Assembly (NCBI GenBank): GCA_902363135.1
Contig: CABIZF010000007.1
Span: forward strand, 102,926 to 166,925
Source of the DNA: Lachnospiraceae bacterium
GTDB taxonomy: Bacteria > Bacillota > Clostridia > Lachnospirales > Lachnospiraceae
DNA length: 64,000 nucleotides
Reading direction: 5' to 3'
The first letter of the stretch is position 1, and each line of letters begins with the position of its first letter. The translations under genes were made by a program, and so were the position numbers. The notes below the pieces were generated by a model. The model made no database searches, had not been told where the DNA came from, and saw nothing but the letters and a program-made list of their open reading frames with translations. Shown here piece by piece: positions 16,177 to 24,506 of this stretch.

Positions 16177-17337
16177 ATGAAACGATTTTATACAGCAGAA
16201 TCCGTAACAGAAGGACATCCGGATAAGCTCTGCGACCTGATCGCAGACAGCATTCTGGACGCGTGTCTGAAAGAGGACGAAAATTCCAGAGTGGCCTGCG
16301 AGGTGCTGGCGACCAAAAGGAACATCATTGTGGCAGGAGAGATCACCAGCCGATTTGAGCCACAGGTGTTTGAAATCATCAAAAAGGTGCTGGAGAGTGC
16401 AGGCTATGAAGCAGAGGAAATCCATATGGATGCCCTCATCCACAAACAGAGTCCGGATATCGCCGGGGCAGTGGAGAGATCCAGAGAACGAAGGGCAGGG
16501 ACTGTTTCTGTTCAGAGCGGACTTGCCAGCGGTGCCGGGGATCAGGGCATCATGATTGGTTACGCCTGCGATGAGACACCGCAGCTTATGCCGATGCCAG
16601 TGGTTCTGGCGAACCGCATTGTAAGGGAACTGTCTGCAAGCCGTAGAAGCGGATATATCACGGGAATCTTGCCAGACGGAAAGGCGCAGGTGACCGTGGA
16701 GTATGAAGATGACAGACCTGCCCGGCTGGATACCGTCATTGTGTCCTGCCAGCATGAAAAGGAAAAATCCCTTCGGAAGCTGGAGCATGAGATCCGGGAG
16801 AAAGTGTTACGCCCGGCACTCCGTATGCTGCCACCGGATGAGGATACCAAGATCCTGATTAACCCATCGGGCAGATTTGTGTGCGGAGGTCTGGATGCAG
16901 ACACCGGACTGACAGGAAGGAAACTAATGGTGGATACCTACGGCAGCCTGGTACCGCATGGCGGCGGTGCATTCTCCGGGAAGGATTGTTCCAAAGTTGA
17001 CCGTTCCGGGGCATACATGGCCCGTTACATCGCCAAAAACATGGTAGCTGCCGGACTTGCCAGCCGATGCCAGGTGTCCCTTGCCTATGCCATTGGGGTT
17101 GCCCAGCCAGTCATGGTGCAGGTGGATACCTTTGGAACGGGAAAGATCTGTGCGGATGACTGCCTCGCCGCAGCGATCCCTCTGGTGTTCGGGCTTACCC
17201 CAAGCCAGATCTGTGACACCCTGCACCTGAAGCGGCCAATCTACCGACAGAGTGCGGTGTTCGGGCATTTTGGAAGAAAGGAATTCCCGTGGGAGAAAAC
17301 GGATAAGGCAGAGCAGCTCCGGGATACCGTGATGTAA
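16177..17337 (+). CDS. metK: S-adenosylmethionine synthetase (methionine adenosyltransferase)
   Basis: A complete 386-residue enzyme. N-terminal motif ESVTEGHPDKLCD (ATP/Mg site), GAGDQGIMIGYA hexapeptide region near residue 120, INPSGRFVCGGLDADTGLTG near 232 and the phosphate loop GGGAFSGKDCSKVDRS near 266. It makes SAM from methionine and ATP. The family is normally a single housekeeping gene, so a copy on an ICE flanked by DNA methyltransferases probably keeps SAM available for modification of incoming or excised element DNA. The substitutions GYACDETPQLMP and RRSG indicate a divergent, mobile-element branch. ATG at 16177 follows AAAGGATGG. Its stop TAA shares a base with the next ATG. Confidence 0.95.
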   Translation: MKRFYTAESVTEGHPDKLCDLIADSILDACLKEDENSRVACEVLATKRNIIVAGEITSRFEPQVFEIIKKVLESAGYEAEEIHMDALIHKQSPDIAGAVERSRERRAGTVSVQSGLASGAGDQGIMIGYACDETPQLMPMPVVLANRIVRELSASRRSGYITGILPDGKAQVTVEYEDDRPARLDTVIVSCQHEKEKSLRKLEHEIREKVLRPALRMLPPDEDTKILINPSGRFVCGGLDADTGLTGRKLMVDTYGSLVPHGGGAFSGKDCSKVDRSGAYMARYIAKNMVAAGLASRCQVSLAYAIGVAQPVMVQVDTFGTGKICADDCLAAAIPLVFGLTPSQICDTLHLKRPIYRQSAVFGHFGRKEFPWEKTDKAEQLRDTVM

Positions 17338-18308
17338 TGCCGTGGATTCCGGAAGAAGAAATCAAACGTGCAAGGGAGATCACCGCCATTGAATACCTGA
17401 AGAAATATCAGCCAAACCGTCTGAAAAAATCTTCAGCCAGAAATGAATGGGAGCTGACAGACCACGACAGCTTTAAGATTAACGAGCAGACCAGCCAGTG
17501 GCACTGGAAATCCAGAGATATCGGGGGCACCAGTGCTTTAAATTTCCTGATTCATGTAGACGGGTGTTCTTTTCTGGAGGCAGTGCAAATGCTGAAAGAT
17601 GAGTATCCCACCTATATCCCTCCTCCAGTGGAAGCAAAGCCAAAGAAGCCATTTGTCCTGCCTACGGCCAGCCCAGACTGCCGCAGGGTGTTCCGCTATC
17701 TGAAAGAGCGGGGCATCAGTGGCGAGGTCTTACAGCGGTGTGTTCATTTGGGAATCTTATATGAGAGTCTGCCCTACCACAATGCCGTGTTCATAGGACG
17801 GGATGAAAACCAGGTGGCAAGATATGCTTTCCTGCGTGGGATTTACGATGCCAGCGGAAAGTCTTTTAAGATGGAACAGGCCGGAAGTGAAAAGGCATAC
17901 GCTTTTTGTATTCCGGCGAAATCGGGATGCAGACGGGTTGCTGTTTATGAAGCCTGTGTGGATGTGCTTGCCCACATGACATTGGAACAGAGACAGGGAA
18001 GCCGGGATAAGTACCGTCTGGAGCTTGGCGGGATCAGCGCACCAAAAGAAGGGCAGAGCCAGCGGAGCATGAAAAAGCCGCAGGCATTGGAACATTTTCT
18101 GTCCCAGCACCCGGAGATCACCGAGATCGAAGTGTGTACCGACAATGACTTTGCCGGACGGTGGGCGTGTGAACATATCCGAAAAGCCTACGAGGGAAGC
18201 TATCGGATCATCGAGAACCTGCCGGAAATCGAAGGGGCAGACTGGGCAGACATGGCAAAAATGGCTGCCCGTACACCGGAGAAACGGCAGAATAGGGAAG
18301 CGAGGTGA
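17337..18308 (+). CDS. DUF3991/toprim domain protein
   Basis: A 323-residue protein. Residues 5-110 fit the DUF3991-type primase N-terminal region (ITAIEYLKKYQPNRL, then FKINEQTSQWHWKSRDIGGTSALNFL). Residues 195-300 form a toprim fold: RVAVYEACVDVLAHM (strand with the expected acidic residue) and EVCTDNDFAGRWACEHI (DxD-type metal site). There is no helicase or zinc finger domain. It probably primes or nicks DNA during element replication or transfer. It starts in TAATG with metK and is followed after 4 nt by the next gene. Confidence 0.8.
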   Translation: MPWIPEEEIKRAREITAIEYLKKYQPNRLKKSSARNEWELTDHDSFKINEQTSQWHWKSRDIGGTSALNFLIHVDGCSFLEAVQMLKDEYPTYIPPPVEAKPKKPFVLPTASPDCRRVFRYLKERGISGEVLQRCVHLGILYESLPYHNAVFIGRDENQVARYAFLRGIYDASGKSFKMEQAGSEKAYAFCIPAKSGCRRVAVYEACVDVLAHMTLEQRQGSRDKYRLELGGISAPKEGQSQRSMKKPQALEHFLSQHPEITEIEVCTDNDFAGRWACEHIRKAYEGSYRIIENLPEIEGADWADMAKMAARTPEKRQNREAR

Positions 18309-18312
18309 TGCT

Positions 18313-19086
18313 TTGAAAGATAAAATAGAAGTGGAAATGCTGTCACCTCTGATGGCAGAGTTTATTCCGGACTATTCAGATATTGTGAATCTGGATGATG
18401 CGGAGCCATTGGAAGGACCTGACCTGGTGCAGTATCAGACATCCATCGCAGAAAAGGTTGACGAGATCAATCGGCTCGGTATGCCTGACAACCAGCCATG
18501 CAACCTGATCGATTATTTTGACCAAAACAAGGACATTAAGGAAAAAGTGGAACGCATTACAATGGCGGTAAAGGAACAGGAGGGCGTTTTATATGGCTGT
18601 GCAAACCTGACACTCCGGGAGAATCTGACACCAGAGGAATACCGTGTGGTGGGGCAGTATCTGAGAGGGCAGTACAGCGATGGCTGGGGAGAAAGTCTGG
18701 AACAGCGGGAGATCAAGGTAGACGGTGGTGAATTATACTTACATTTCTATGTTGGTGCCGGCTCGGATTTCCAGATACAGGTGAAAGCACCGGAAAACGG
18801 TGTGCAGGAAAAGCAGCCGGAACAAAAGCCGTCCCGTCCAGAACTTAAGCTCTTAGGGCATGACGGAAATATTTTCTCAATCCTTGGGGATGCCGCAAGA
18901 CTGCTTAGACGTGCCGGGATGTCCGAACAGGCCAACGAAATGGCGGATCGTGTCCACAAGAGCAGCAATTACTATGAAGCGCTGGGAATCATCAGCGAAT
19001 ACGTGGAAACCGAGCTGTCGGACCACCGTGAACAGCCCAGAACGCCAAGAAAAGAAACACTGAAAAAAGAGGATACCTGCCGATGA
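18313..19086 (+). CDS. Hypothetical ICE protein, 257 aa
   Basis: I do not recognise a named family. The start is a TTG after GAGGTGATGC. The N-terminal part (EVEMLSPLMAEFIPDYSDI) is acidic. The middle contains a mixed alpha/beta unit (LYGCANLTLRENLTPEEYRV, then ELYLHFYVGAG) that looks like an antirestriction or regulatory fold. From about residue 175 a helical domain follows (IFSILGDAARLLRRAGM, then YYEALGIISEYVETEL). It lies within the operon of DNA-processing genes between toprim and methyltransferase. An accessory protein of element replication or anti-restriction is possible. Confidence 0.6.
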   Translation: MKDKIEVEMLSPLMAEFIPDYSDIVNLDDAEPLEGPDLVQYQTSIAEKVDEINRLGMPDNQPCNLIDYFDQNKDIKEKVERITMAVKEQEGVLYGCANLTLRENLTPEEYRVVGQYLRGQYSDGWGESLEQREIKVDGGELYLHFYVGAGSDFQIQVKAPENGVQEKQPEQKPSRPELKLLGHDGNIFSILGDAARLLRRAGMSEQANEMADRVHKSSNYYEALGIISEYVETELSDHREQPRTPRKETLKKEDTCR

Positions 19087-19175
19087 GCAGTTCCATAAAG
19101 AAAAGCACTTCCAGAGAAATATGGAAAATAAGCGACCGAAAGGATGATGCCTATGGGAAATACCCTGAAACTTGA
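19083..19175 (+). CDS. Possible small protein, 30 aa
   Basis: ATG overlaps the stop of the preceding gene (ATGA), and the frame runs 30 codons (MSSSIKKSTSREIWKISDRK onwards) into the start of the methyltransferase gene. Coupled placement argues for translation, but no ribosome site of its own stands out. It could be a coupling leader for the next gene. Confidence 0.3.
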   Translation: MSSSIKKSTSREIWKISDRKDDAYGKYPET

Positions 19176-19965
19176 AGATCTTTTAAAACCGGACTGCCTG
19201 CCGGATGAGTCTGCCGGAGGGGAGAACTGGCGTATCCTGCATGGGGATACCTTAAAGCTGGTAAAAGGATTCCAGCCGGGAATTTTTGATGCAGTCGTGA
19301 CCGATCCGCCTTATGCGTCTGGGGGAACCAAGCAGAATGAACGCAACCGTACCACTAACCAGAAGTACAGCAGTATGAAAGCGGAAAACGCCCTGCCGGA
19401 TTTTGATGGGGATAATAAGGACCAGCGTTCCTGGACCCACTGGATGGCAGAATGGCTGTACGATGTGCGGAAAGCCTGCAAGAGAGGGGCTCCGATCTGC
19501 CTCTTTATTGACTGGAGACAGTACCCGTCCATTACCGATGCCCTTCAGTGGGCAGGCTGGATCTGGAGAGGAACCGCAGTCTGGGACAAGGGAAACTCCC
19601 GTCCGCAGAAAGGCAGGTTCCGCCAGCAGGCAGAGTATATCGTGTGGGGAAGCAACGGCCCGATGCCGATCAACCGCCCGGTGTCCTGCCTTCCGGGTGT
19701 GTTCCGTTATGGAAATCCACAGAACCGCATCCATGTGACAGAGAAGCCGCTCCAGCTGATGAAGGATGTCATCCAGATCTGCGAGCCGGGTGGCCTGATC
19801 TTAGATCCGTTTGCCGGAGCTGGTACTACCATCCTTGCGGCGGCAGAGTCAGGCTATCAGGCGGTCGGCATCGAAGTGACGGATGTGTATTATAAGCTGG
19901 GAAGCGACCGTGTTCGCATTGCACTGGAAGCATTGGAAGAAGCGGAAAACGAAGAATCGCAGTAA
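19153..19965 (+). CDS. Site-specific DNA methyltransferase (N4/N6 amino-methyltransferase)
   Basis: About 270 residues. Catalytic motif IV DAVVTDPPYASGG (near residue 50) precedes the SAM-binding motif I ILDPFAGAGTT (near 217), the order of beta-type amino-methyltransferases. The middle region (70-190) is the recognition part. It modifies exocyclic amines of adenine or cytosine with SAM. No cognate nuclease is present, so it is probably an orphan protecting the ICE. ATG at 19153 is favoured because AAAGG is 9 nt upstream; upstream in-frame ATGs at 19144 and 19147 are too close to it. Together with the C5 enzyme at 5980 and metK it forms a modification set. Confidence 0.9.
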   Translation: MGNTLKLEDLLKPDCLPDESAGGENWRILHGDTLKLVKGFQPGIFDAVVTDPPYASGGTKQNERNRTTNQKYSSMKAENALPDFDGDNKDQRSWTHWMAEWLYDVRKACKRGAPICLFIDWRQYPSITDALQWAGWIWRGTAVWDKGNSRPQKGRFRQQAEYIVWGSNGPMPINRPVSCLPGVFRYGNPQNRIHVTEKPLQLMKDVIQICEPGGLILDPFAGAGTTILAAAESGYQAVGIEVTDVYYKLGSDRVRIALEALEEAENEESQ

Positions 19966-19968
19966 CCG

Positions 19969-20026
19969 GATGTCTGCCAGACATCTGAAAAAAGAAAGAA
20001 AAGAATCCAGATGTCCACAAGACATC
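19969..20026. promoter_or_regulatory. Two identical palindromic operator-like sites
   Basis: GATGTC-N5-GACATC occurs at 19969-19985 and again at 20010-20026, 41 bp apart (about four helical turns). Arms are perfect in both and the centres differ (TGCCA, CACAA). The second also begins a hairpin series ending in GTTTTTT at about 20050-20056. A dimeric repressor binding cooperatively is the simplest reading. Confidence 0.6.
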
Positions 20027-20065
20027 CACAGAGCCAGAATGCTTTGTGGGTGTTTTTTAGATCAT

Positions 20066-20090
20066 GCCGGACAGAGGTAAACTGTCCGGT
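20066..20090 (+). other. Hairpin upstream of the DUF4406-like gene
   Basis: CCGGACAG and CTGTCCGG flank a short AGGTAAA loop just before the ribosome site GGAAAGGAG of the gene at 20102. No T-run follows, so it is an RNA structure or operator rather than a terminator. Confidence 0.45.
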
Positions 20091-20101
20091 CAGGAAAGGA
20101 G

Positions 20102-20434
20102 ATGGTCGTATTGGAACAGGCACTTGCTTATGTCTGCTGTTCTGCAGAAGAGGGAAAGACCAAAGTACAGCGGTACTGCAGGAAGATCTACGAATTGGGA
20201 TATGTGCCGATCTGCCCGCAGTACAGCTTTTCCCCATTCCTTGATGATGGGGACGCAGAGGATATGCAGGCCATGCGGAGAATGTCCCACCAGATCTTAA
20301 GGCGGTGCAGGATGGTGGTCGTCTGCGGAAAAGAGACCACCGGGACGATGAACACGGAGATCAGCATGGCTGACAGACTCCATATCATCTGTACCACACT
20401 GGATGGGTTGAGCAAAATCAAGGAAAATGAATGA
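20102..20434 (+). CDS. DUF4406/DUF7768-like protein (nucleoside deoxyribosyltransferase-like fold)
   Basis: A 110-residue alpha/beta protein: first strand ALAYVCCSAEEGKTKVQRYC, then LGYVPICPQYSFSPF, RRCRMVVVCGKETTGTMNTE and a final helix. The pattern is the small Rossmann-like nucleoside 2-deoxyribosyltransferase-related fold seen in many phage and ICE proteins of unknown role. The ATG at 20102 follows AGGAAAGGAG, and a TTG four codons on is an alternative. It is the last gene before the oriT region. Confidence 0.65.
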   Translation: MVVLEQALAYVCCSAEEGKTKVQRYCRKIYELGYVPICPQYSFSPFLDDGDAEDMQAMRRMSHQILRRCRMVVVCGKETTGTMNTEISMADRLHIICTTLDGLSKIKENE

Positions 20435-20464
20435 TTCAGAAAAACGACTGGTTCAGAGGGGACG

Positions 20465-20540
20465 AAACCGGATGCGACTGGTTTTGCAAGCATAGCGTTT
20501 GGATATCCAAACGCACTTTGGGGAGAACCCCAATCCCCCA
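20465..20540. other. oriT: Candidate origin of transfer (oriT)
   Basis: The gap before the mobilization genes holds nested dyads: AAACC and GGTTT arms (20465-20485), the perfect 20-bp palindrome GCGTTTGGATATCCAAACGC (20495-20514), then the hairpin TTGGGG-AGAA-CCCCAA (20518-20533) and CCCCC. Relaxase origins of Gram-positive elements usually combine inverted repeats with a nearby nick site and lie just upstream of mobC and the relaxase, as here (MobC at 21081, relaxase at 21393). The nick position is not identified. Confidence 0.5.
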
Positions 20541-20576
20541 TACCGAGCCGTAAACAGACGAAAGGAGAACGAAAAA

Positions 20577-20954
20577 ATGTTGGGATTTATACTTGGCACA
20601 ATGACTGGAGGAGTAATGGGCGTTTTTGCAATGTGTCTTTTCATAGCTGGAAAGCGGGAGGACGAGGCGCTGGAGCGGTGCCGGATAAAACGGAAAGAGA
20701 TCATCGACCACGGCGTGTGCATCTGTTTTGTAAACAGCCAGGGAGAGGAACTGTTCCGTCTGGCAGACGGGGAGAGCCTTGTGCAGAATGCCCCAAATGG
20801 AGAGCGGAACGTATCCACCTGCCACTATCTGGATGCCGATTCTGCTATGATCGATGGGAAGAAATGGAACCTTCTGGAATTTGCAAAAGAGATGGAAAAG
20901 AGGGGAATCATACTTGCCCCGATGGAGCTGTGCCAGGTACCGGAAAGGGGGTGA
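20577..20954 (+). CDS. DUF3789-type small membrane protein with C-terminal domain
   Basis: A 125-residue protein. Residues 1-25 (LGFILGTMTGGVMGVFAMCL) are a Gly-rich membrane span of the DUF3789 kind. The cytoplasmic remainder (ICFVNSQGEELFRLADGESL, then WNLLEFAKEMEKRGIILAPM) is longer than in plain DUF3789 proteins and may be a fusion. AAAGGAG precedes the ATG by 7 nt. These small membrane proteins are common beside mobC and relaxase genes in Clostridial ICEs. Function unknown. Confidence 0.7.
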   Translation: MLGFILGTMTGGVMGVFAMCLFIAGKREDEALERCRIKRKEIIDHGVCICFVNSQGEELFRLADGESLVQNAPNGERNVSTCHYLDADSAMIDGKKWNLLEFAKEMEKRGIILAPMELCQVPERG

Positions 20955-20961
20955 GGCCTAT

Positions 20962-21042
20962 ATGAAGAAAAAGATCATTGCTGCAGCCGTAGCCATTGGC
21001 GTGCTGACAGGATTCCTGATCTGGAAAAACCGTGAAATGTAA
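20962..21042 (+). CDS. Tiny membrane protein, 26 aa
   Basis: A basic start MKKK, one hydrophobic helix (IIAAAVAIGVLTGFLIW) and the end KNREM. A strong ribosome site GGGGGTGAGG lies 6 nt before the ATG, and it follows the previous gene by 7 nt, so real translation is likely. A single-span peptide in the mobilization operon. Confidence 0.6.
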   Translation: MKKKIIAAAVAIGVLTGFLIWKNREM

Positions 21043-21080
21043 TGGAGTAATCAATAACCCGTTGGAAAGCAGGTGAAGAG

Positions 21081-21389
21081 ATGAGAAAAAGAAACCATAT
21101 GATACCAGTCCGCCTCAATGCAAAGGAGCTGCGTTTTCTGGAAGAACAGGTAGAAAAAAGCGGCCTGTCCCGTGAGGAATATATCCGTTCCATCGTCATG
21201 GGCGGCGAAGTCCGGGCAAGACCCTGTGAGCATCATGCAGAGCTTTTACGGAAAATATCCGGTCTGTGCAACAATGCCAACCAGCTTGCCCATGTAGCCA
21301 ACGGCTGTGGGATGGCCGGGGAAGAGAGTATCCGGGAAATGCTCCGCATGACGAAAGAGACATGGAGGCTGGTCAAAGAGGAATGGTAG
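21081..21389 (+). CDS. mobC: MobC-type relaxosome accessory protein
   Basis: A 102-residue protein: N-terminal RNHMIPVRLNAKELRFLEEQ is a ribbon-helix-helix-like DNA-binding start, SREEYIRSIVMGG follows, and the C-terminal LLRKISGLCNNANQLAHVAN is the bacterial mobilization (MobC) signature. It binds oriT beside the nick and recruits the relaxase. It is separated from the relaxase ATG by 3 nt. Confidence 0.88.
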   Translation: MRKRNHMIPVRLNAKELRFLEEQVEKSGLSREEYIRSIVMGGEVRARPCEHHAELLRKISGLCNNANQLAHVANGCGMAGEESIREMLRMTKETWRLVKEEW

Positions 21390-21392
21390 CCG

Positions 21393-22691
21393 ATGGCATA
21401 CACCAGTATCATCCCGGTCAGCCGTCTGGACAATTCCATCACTTACATCCGAAATAAGGATAAGACCACAAAGAAAGGGCAGAGTGCCGGCTCTCTGGAA
21501 GAAGCCATTGATTACGCCATGAACCGGGACAAGACAGAGCGTTCCGTTTTTGAGGATGCCATCGGCTGTGTCTGTGAGACTGCCTATCAAGATATGGTAG
21601 CTACAAAGAAACGCTACCACAAGATGGACGGAGTACAGGGCTACCATCTGGTGCAGAGTTTTGCAAAAGGGGAAGTCACCCCGGAACTGGCACACCAGAT
21701 CGGCATGGAGCTGGCAGAAAGGCTCCTTCAGGGAAAATACGAAGCAGTCATCACCACCCATTTGAATACGGCGCATTACCACAACCACATCGTGTTTAAC
21801 TCCGTTAGCATGGAAGATGGGAAAAAGTACCACAGCAACAGCAGGAGCTACTACGAGGATGTGAGGAAAGCATCGGATGCCTTATGCCTGAAATACGGAT
21901 TATCCGTCATCGAACCGAAAAACAGCAAAGGGAAATCCTACGCCCAGTGGATGGCAGAACAGGACGGAAAGCCGACCTGGAGAACCTCGATCCGTCTGGA
22001 CATCCGGGATGCGGTGGCAGAGAGCTTCACATGGAAACAGTTTCTGGAACAGATGAAGCAGAGGGGATACCAGTGGAAGCTGAACCGGAAGTACATTGCA
22101 TTAAAAGCACCGGGGATGGAACGGTATATCCGTCTGCGGAGCCTTGGGAAGCATTACTCGGAAGAGAGCATCCGCCAGTGGATCTTGCAGCCAAAAAGCA
22201 GGATACCTGTTGGAAAAGAAAAAACTTCCCAACCCCCGAAAAAGAAGTTAAAGGGGATACAGGCCCTGTATTATTCCTATCTGTATCAGATGGGTGTCCT
22301 AAAGCAGAAGCCGAAAAGGATCTCCCCAGTGCTCCGGGCAGATATCCGAAAACTGGATGCCAGGATCGAGCAGATGGAATTTCTACAGAAGCACCAGATC
22401 ACTACCCGTGAAGAGCTGATGGCATACCGAACCTCGTTGGAAGAGCAGGTACAGGCACTCATAAAAGAACGGAGGCGGCTCTACCGGAGCGAACCGGACA
22501 GTGACAGAATCAGTCAGATCACCGAAGAACTGAAGCCACTTCGAAAGGATATCCGTATCTGTGTGCGGATCGAACAGCAGTCCAAAGAAATGGAAGAGCG
22601 GATGCATCTGGCAGAGCAGATCCACAGACAGGCAGAACAGGAAGAAGAACAGACGGAGAAAACCAGACAACCGAGAACAGAAAGCAGGTGA
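21393..22691 (+). CDS. Relaxase/mobilization nuclease (MOB-P type)
   Basis: A 432-residue protein. The catalytic tyrosine is probably Tyr18 in RLDNSITYIRNKDKT. The metal-binding histidines are in THLNTAHYHNHIVFN (near 122-136), the motif III of VirD2/MobA-like relaxases. A GYHLVQSF strand precedes it. The C-terminal third (300-432) is charged coiled coil, probably for contacts with the coupling protein. It nicks one strand at oriT and pilots it into the recipient. It forms an operon with mobC and the PcfB-like gene. Confidence 0.93.
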   Translation: MAYTSIIPVSRLDNSITYIRNKDKTTKKGQSAGSLEEAIDYAMNRDKTERSVFEDAIGCVCETAYQDMVATKKRYHKMDGVQGYHLVQSFAKGEVTPELAHQIGMELAERLLQGKYEAVITTHLNTAHYHNHIVFNSVSMEDGKKYHSNSRSYYEDVRKASDALCLKYGLSVIEPKNSKGKSYAQWMAEQDGKPTWRTSIRLDIRDAVAESFTWKQFLEQMKQRGYQWKLNRKYIALKAPGMERYIRLRSLGKHYSEESIRQWILQPKSRIPVGKEKTSQPPKKKLKGIQALYYSYLYQMGVLKQKPKRISPVLRADIRKLDARIEQMEFLQKHQITTREELMAYRTSLEEQVQALIKERRRLYRSEPDSDRISQITEELKPLRKDIRICVRIEQQSKEMEERMHLAEQIHRQAEQEEEQTEKTRQPRTESR

Positions 22692-22696
22692 ATGAT

Positions 22697-23533
22697 ATGA
22701 ATTATGGAGGAGATGCGGCGGACCAGATCGTCCGGTATTCCCTGGATGGCGTGGACCACGGGCTCAGGCTTTCCGGTACGCTGGCAAAGCATCTGGCGGT
22801 ATTTGTTGCCGCTGTATTAAAAGACCAGAAGAAAACGAGGGGCAGGACCCGGATGGTGCGGATGTTAAAGGAGAACAAGCCATTGAAGTTCTTTACCGTA
22901 CCGTCCGAACGTCTGCGTGAATTCTGCAGTGAGGGCAGGAAACGAGGTCTGCTCTATGTCATTATCCGGGATAAAAAGAACCCGGAGATGAGCGAGGTCA
23001 TGGTCTTTGCCGATGATGCAGCCAAAGTCAACCGTGTCATGGATAAGATGAACCTTGATTTTGTAAGGAGCGAAGTCGGGGAAGCTGTCCATGAGGTAAC
23101 TGCCGGAATGGAAGCACCGGAAACCGAAGCAGTACAGGAAACTGTGCAGATGCCGGAGGGCGAGGTGCAGTTTGAAATCAGCGATCTGGACGAAGCATTC
23201 CAGGTCGGTGACATGGACTTTTCTGAAGGGGAAAAGAACCAGAACCACGATGGAAAGGAGTTTTCCGAACCGGAAAATTTTATCCCGGTGCAGGAAGAGG
23301 GGGAAGAGAATCTGTCCGGCTCTTCCTTGCACAGCAGAAATATTTCTACCGGGCAGGAAAAAGGGACTGATGCAGGGCAGAGGGAACAGGAGCGTCCCAG
23401 TGTCCGCCGGGAGCTGGAGAACATCAAACGGGAGAAAGCAGAGGAATCCCAGAAGCGGAGCCGGGAAAAGAACCGTGGACCAAAGAAAACGCAGAAGAAA
23501 GCAAGAAATAAACGAAAGATGAAAGCGAGGTAG
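22697..23533 (+). CDS. PcfB family protein
   Basis: A 278-residue protein. Residues 1-115 match PcfB-like proteins (ADQIVRYSLDGVDHGLRLSG, LAKHLAVFVAAVLKDQ, then LREFCSEGRKRGLLYVIIRD), a conjugation accessory family named from pCF10. The rest is acidic and then very basic (last 40 residues Lys/Arg-rich) and probably binds DNA. ATG at 22697 follows AGGTGA; a GTG at 22688 overlapping the relaxase end is possible. Confidence 0.8.
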   Translation: MNYGGDAADQIVRYSLDGVDHGLRLSGTLAKHLAVFVAAVLKDQKKTRGRTRMVRMLKENKPLKFFTVPSERLREFCSEGRKRGLLYVIIRDKKNPEMSEVMVFADDAAKVNRVMDKMNLDFVRSEVGEAVHEVTAGMEAPETEAVQETVQMPEGEVQFEISDLDEAFQVGDMDFSEGEKNQNHDGKEFSEPENFIPVQEEGEENLSGSSLHSRNISTGQEKGTDAGQREQERPSVRRELENIKREKAEESQKRSREKNRGPKKTQKKARNKRKMKAR

Positions 23534-23536
23534 TAG

Positions 23537-24475
23537 ATGGACCTGACAAAATTTTTAGGGCAGGACACGCAGGAACAGTCTGCCCAGCGGTTATCGAAAG
23601 AAGAATATGCCGCACAGAAAAAGCAGGAGAGGGAAGAAATCTGGGGTATGATCGATGGAAAGGCACAGGAGGTCTTCCAGAATGGGGACTCCTTAAAAGG
23701 ATTCCTTGATTTTATGGGACAGTGCAAGCCGCAGAGGACAGACAACCTGTTCCTGCTTTATGCACAGAATCCGGAGATCCGGCAGGTCAAGACCTTTGAA
23801 AAATGGAAGGAAGAAGGCAAGGTAGTCAAGACCGGAAGCAAGGGATACAACTTCATTGTCGGACAGGAATATGAAAAGGACGGTGTCATCCAGCAGGGGT
23901 ACTCCATCCAGAAAGCCTATGACATCAGCCAGATCCGTACCAAGCAGCCGGAAGAGGCAGAGCCAAAGCCGATGGACCAGCTGATGGAAGCACTGCTGAC
24001 CGACAGCGAGGTACGGATTCAGATCGCAGACAATCTGCCGGATAAGGTACAGGCACAGTACATCCCGAACAAGCGGACGATCTATGTCCGAAATGGCATG
24101 AGCGAAAATGCAACGTTCCATTCCATCAGCCGGGAGTTGGCCTGTGCATCCCTTGACCATCACGATGGAAGCTACAGCCGGGCAGGGGTATCGGCACAGG
24201 CCTATTGTGCGGCGTATGTGACAGCACAGAAATACGGCGTGGATGTCTCCGGTTTTTCCTTTGACAAGGTATGCCAGATGCAGGCATTCGGACAGAAAGA
24301 TCCGAAAGAACTCCGCTCCTTTATCCAGGATGTAAAGAGTGCAGCCTATTCCATTGGCAAGCAGGTAGACCGCAACCTTGGCAAAAGCGAGCAGGAATTT
24401 ATGACCGATGAATTTGCCATCCCGGAGGAAAAAACGGAGAAACCTGCCAAGAGTAAAAAGTCTCCGGAACGCTGA
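23537..24475 (+). CDS. ArdC-like antirestriction protein with degenerate metallopeptidase site
   Basis: A 312-residue protein. Residues 20-130 fit the ArdC N-terminal ssDNA-binding domain (FLDFMGQCKPQRTDNLFLLY, then WKEEGKVVKTGSKG). Residues 160-300 fit its zinc-peptidase-like part, but where HExxH is expected the sequence reads HSISRELACASLDHH, so the metal site looks lost. ArdC proteins protect entering single strands from restriction. It starts 4 nt after the PcfB stop and is the last gene before promoter copy C. Confidence 0.68.
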   Translation: MDLTKFLGQDTQEQSAQRLSKEEYAAQKKQEREEIWGMIDGKAQEVFQNGDSLKGFLDFMGQCKPQRTDNLFLLYAQNPEIRQVKTFEKWKEEGKVVKTGSKGYNFIVGQEYEKDGVIQQGYSIQKAYDISQIRTKQPEEAEPKPMDQLMEALLTDSEVRIQIADNLPDKVQAQYIPNKRTIYVRNGMSENATFHSISRELACASLDHHDGSYSRAGVSAQAYCAAYVTAQKYGVDVSGFSFDKVCQMQAFGQKDPKELRSFIQDVKSAAYSIGKQVDRNLGKSEQEFMTDEFAIPEEKTEKPAKSKKSPER

Positions 24476-24506
24476 TAAAAAGGGGCTTTTCCGGCTCTTT
24501 TGCAGT

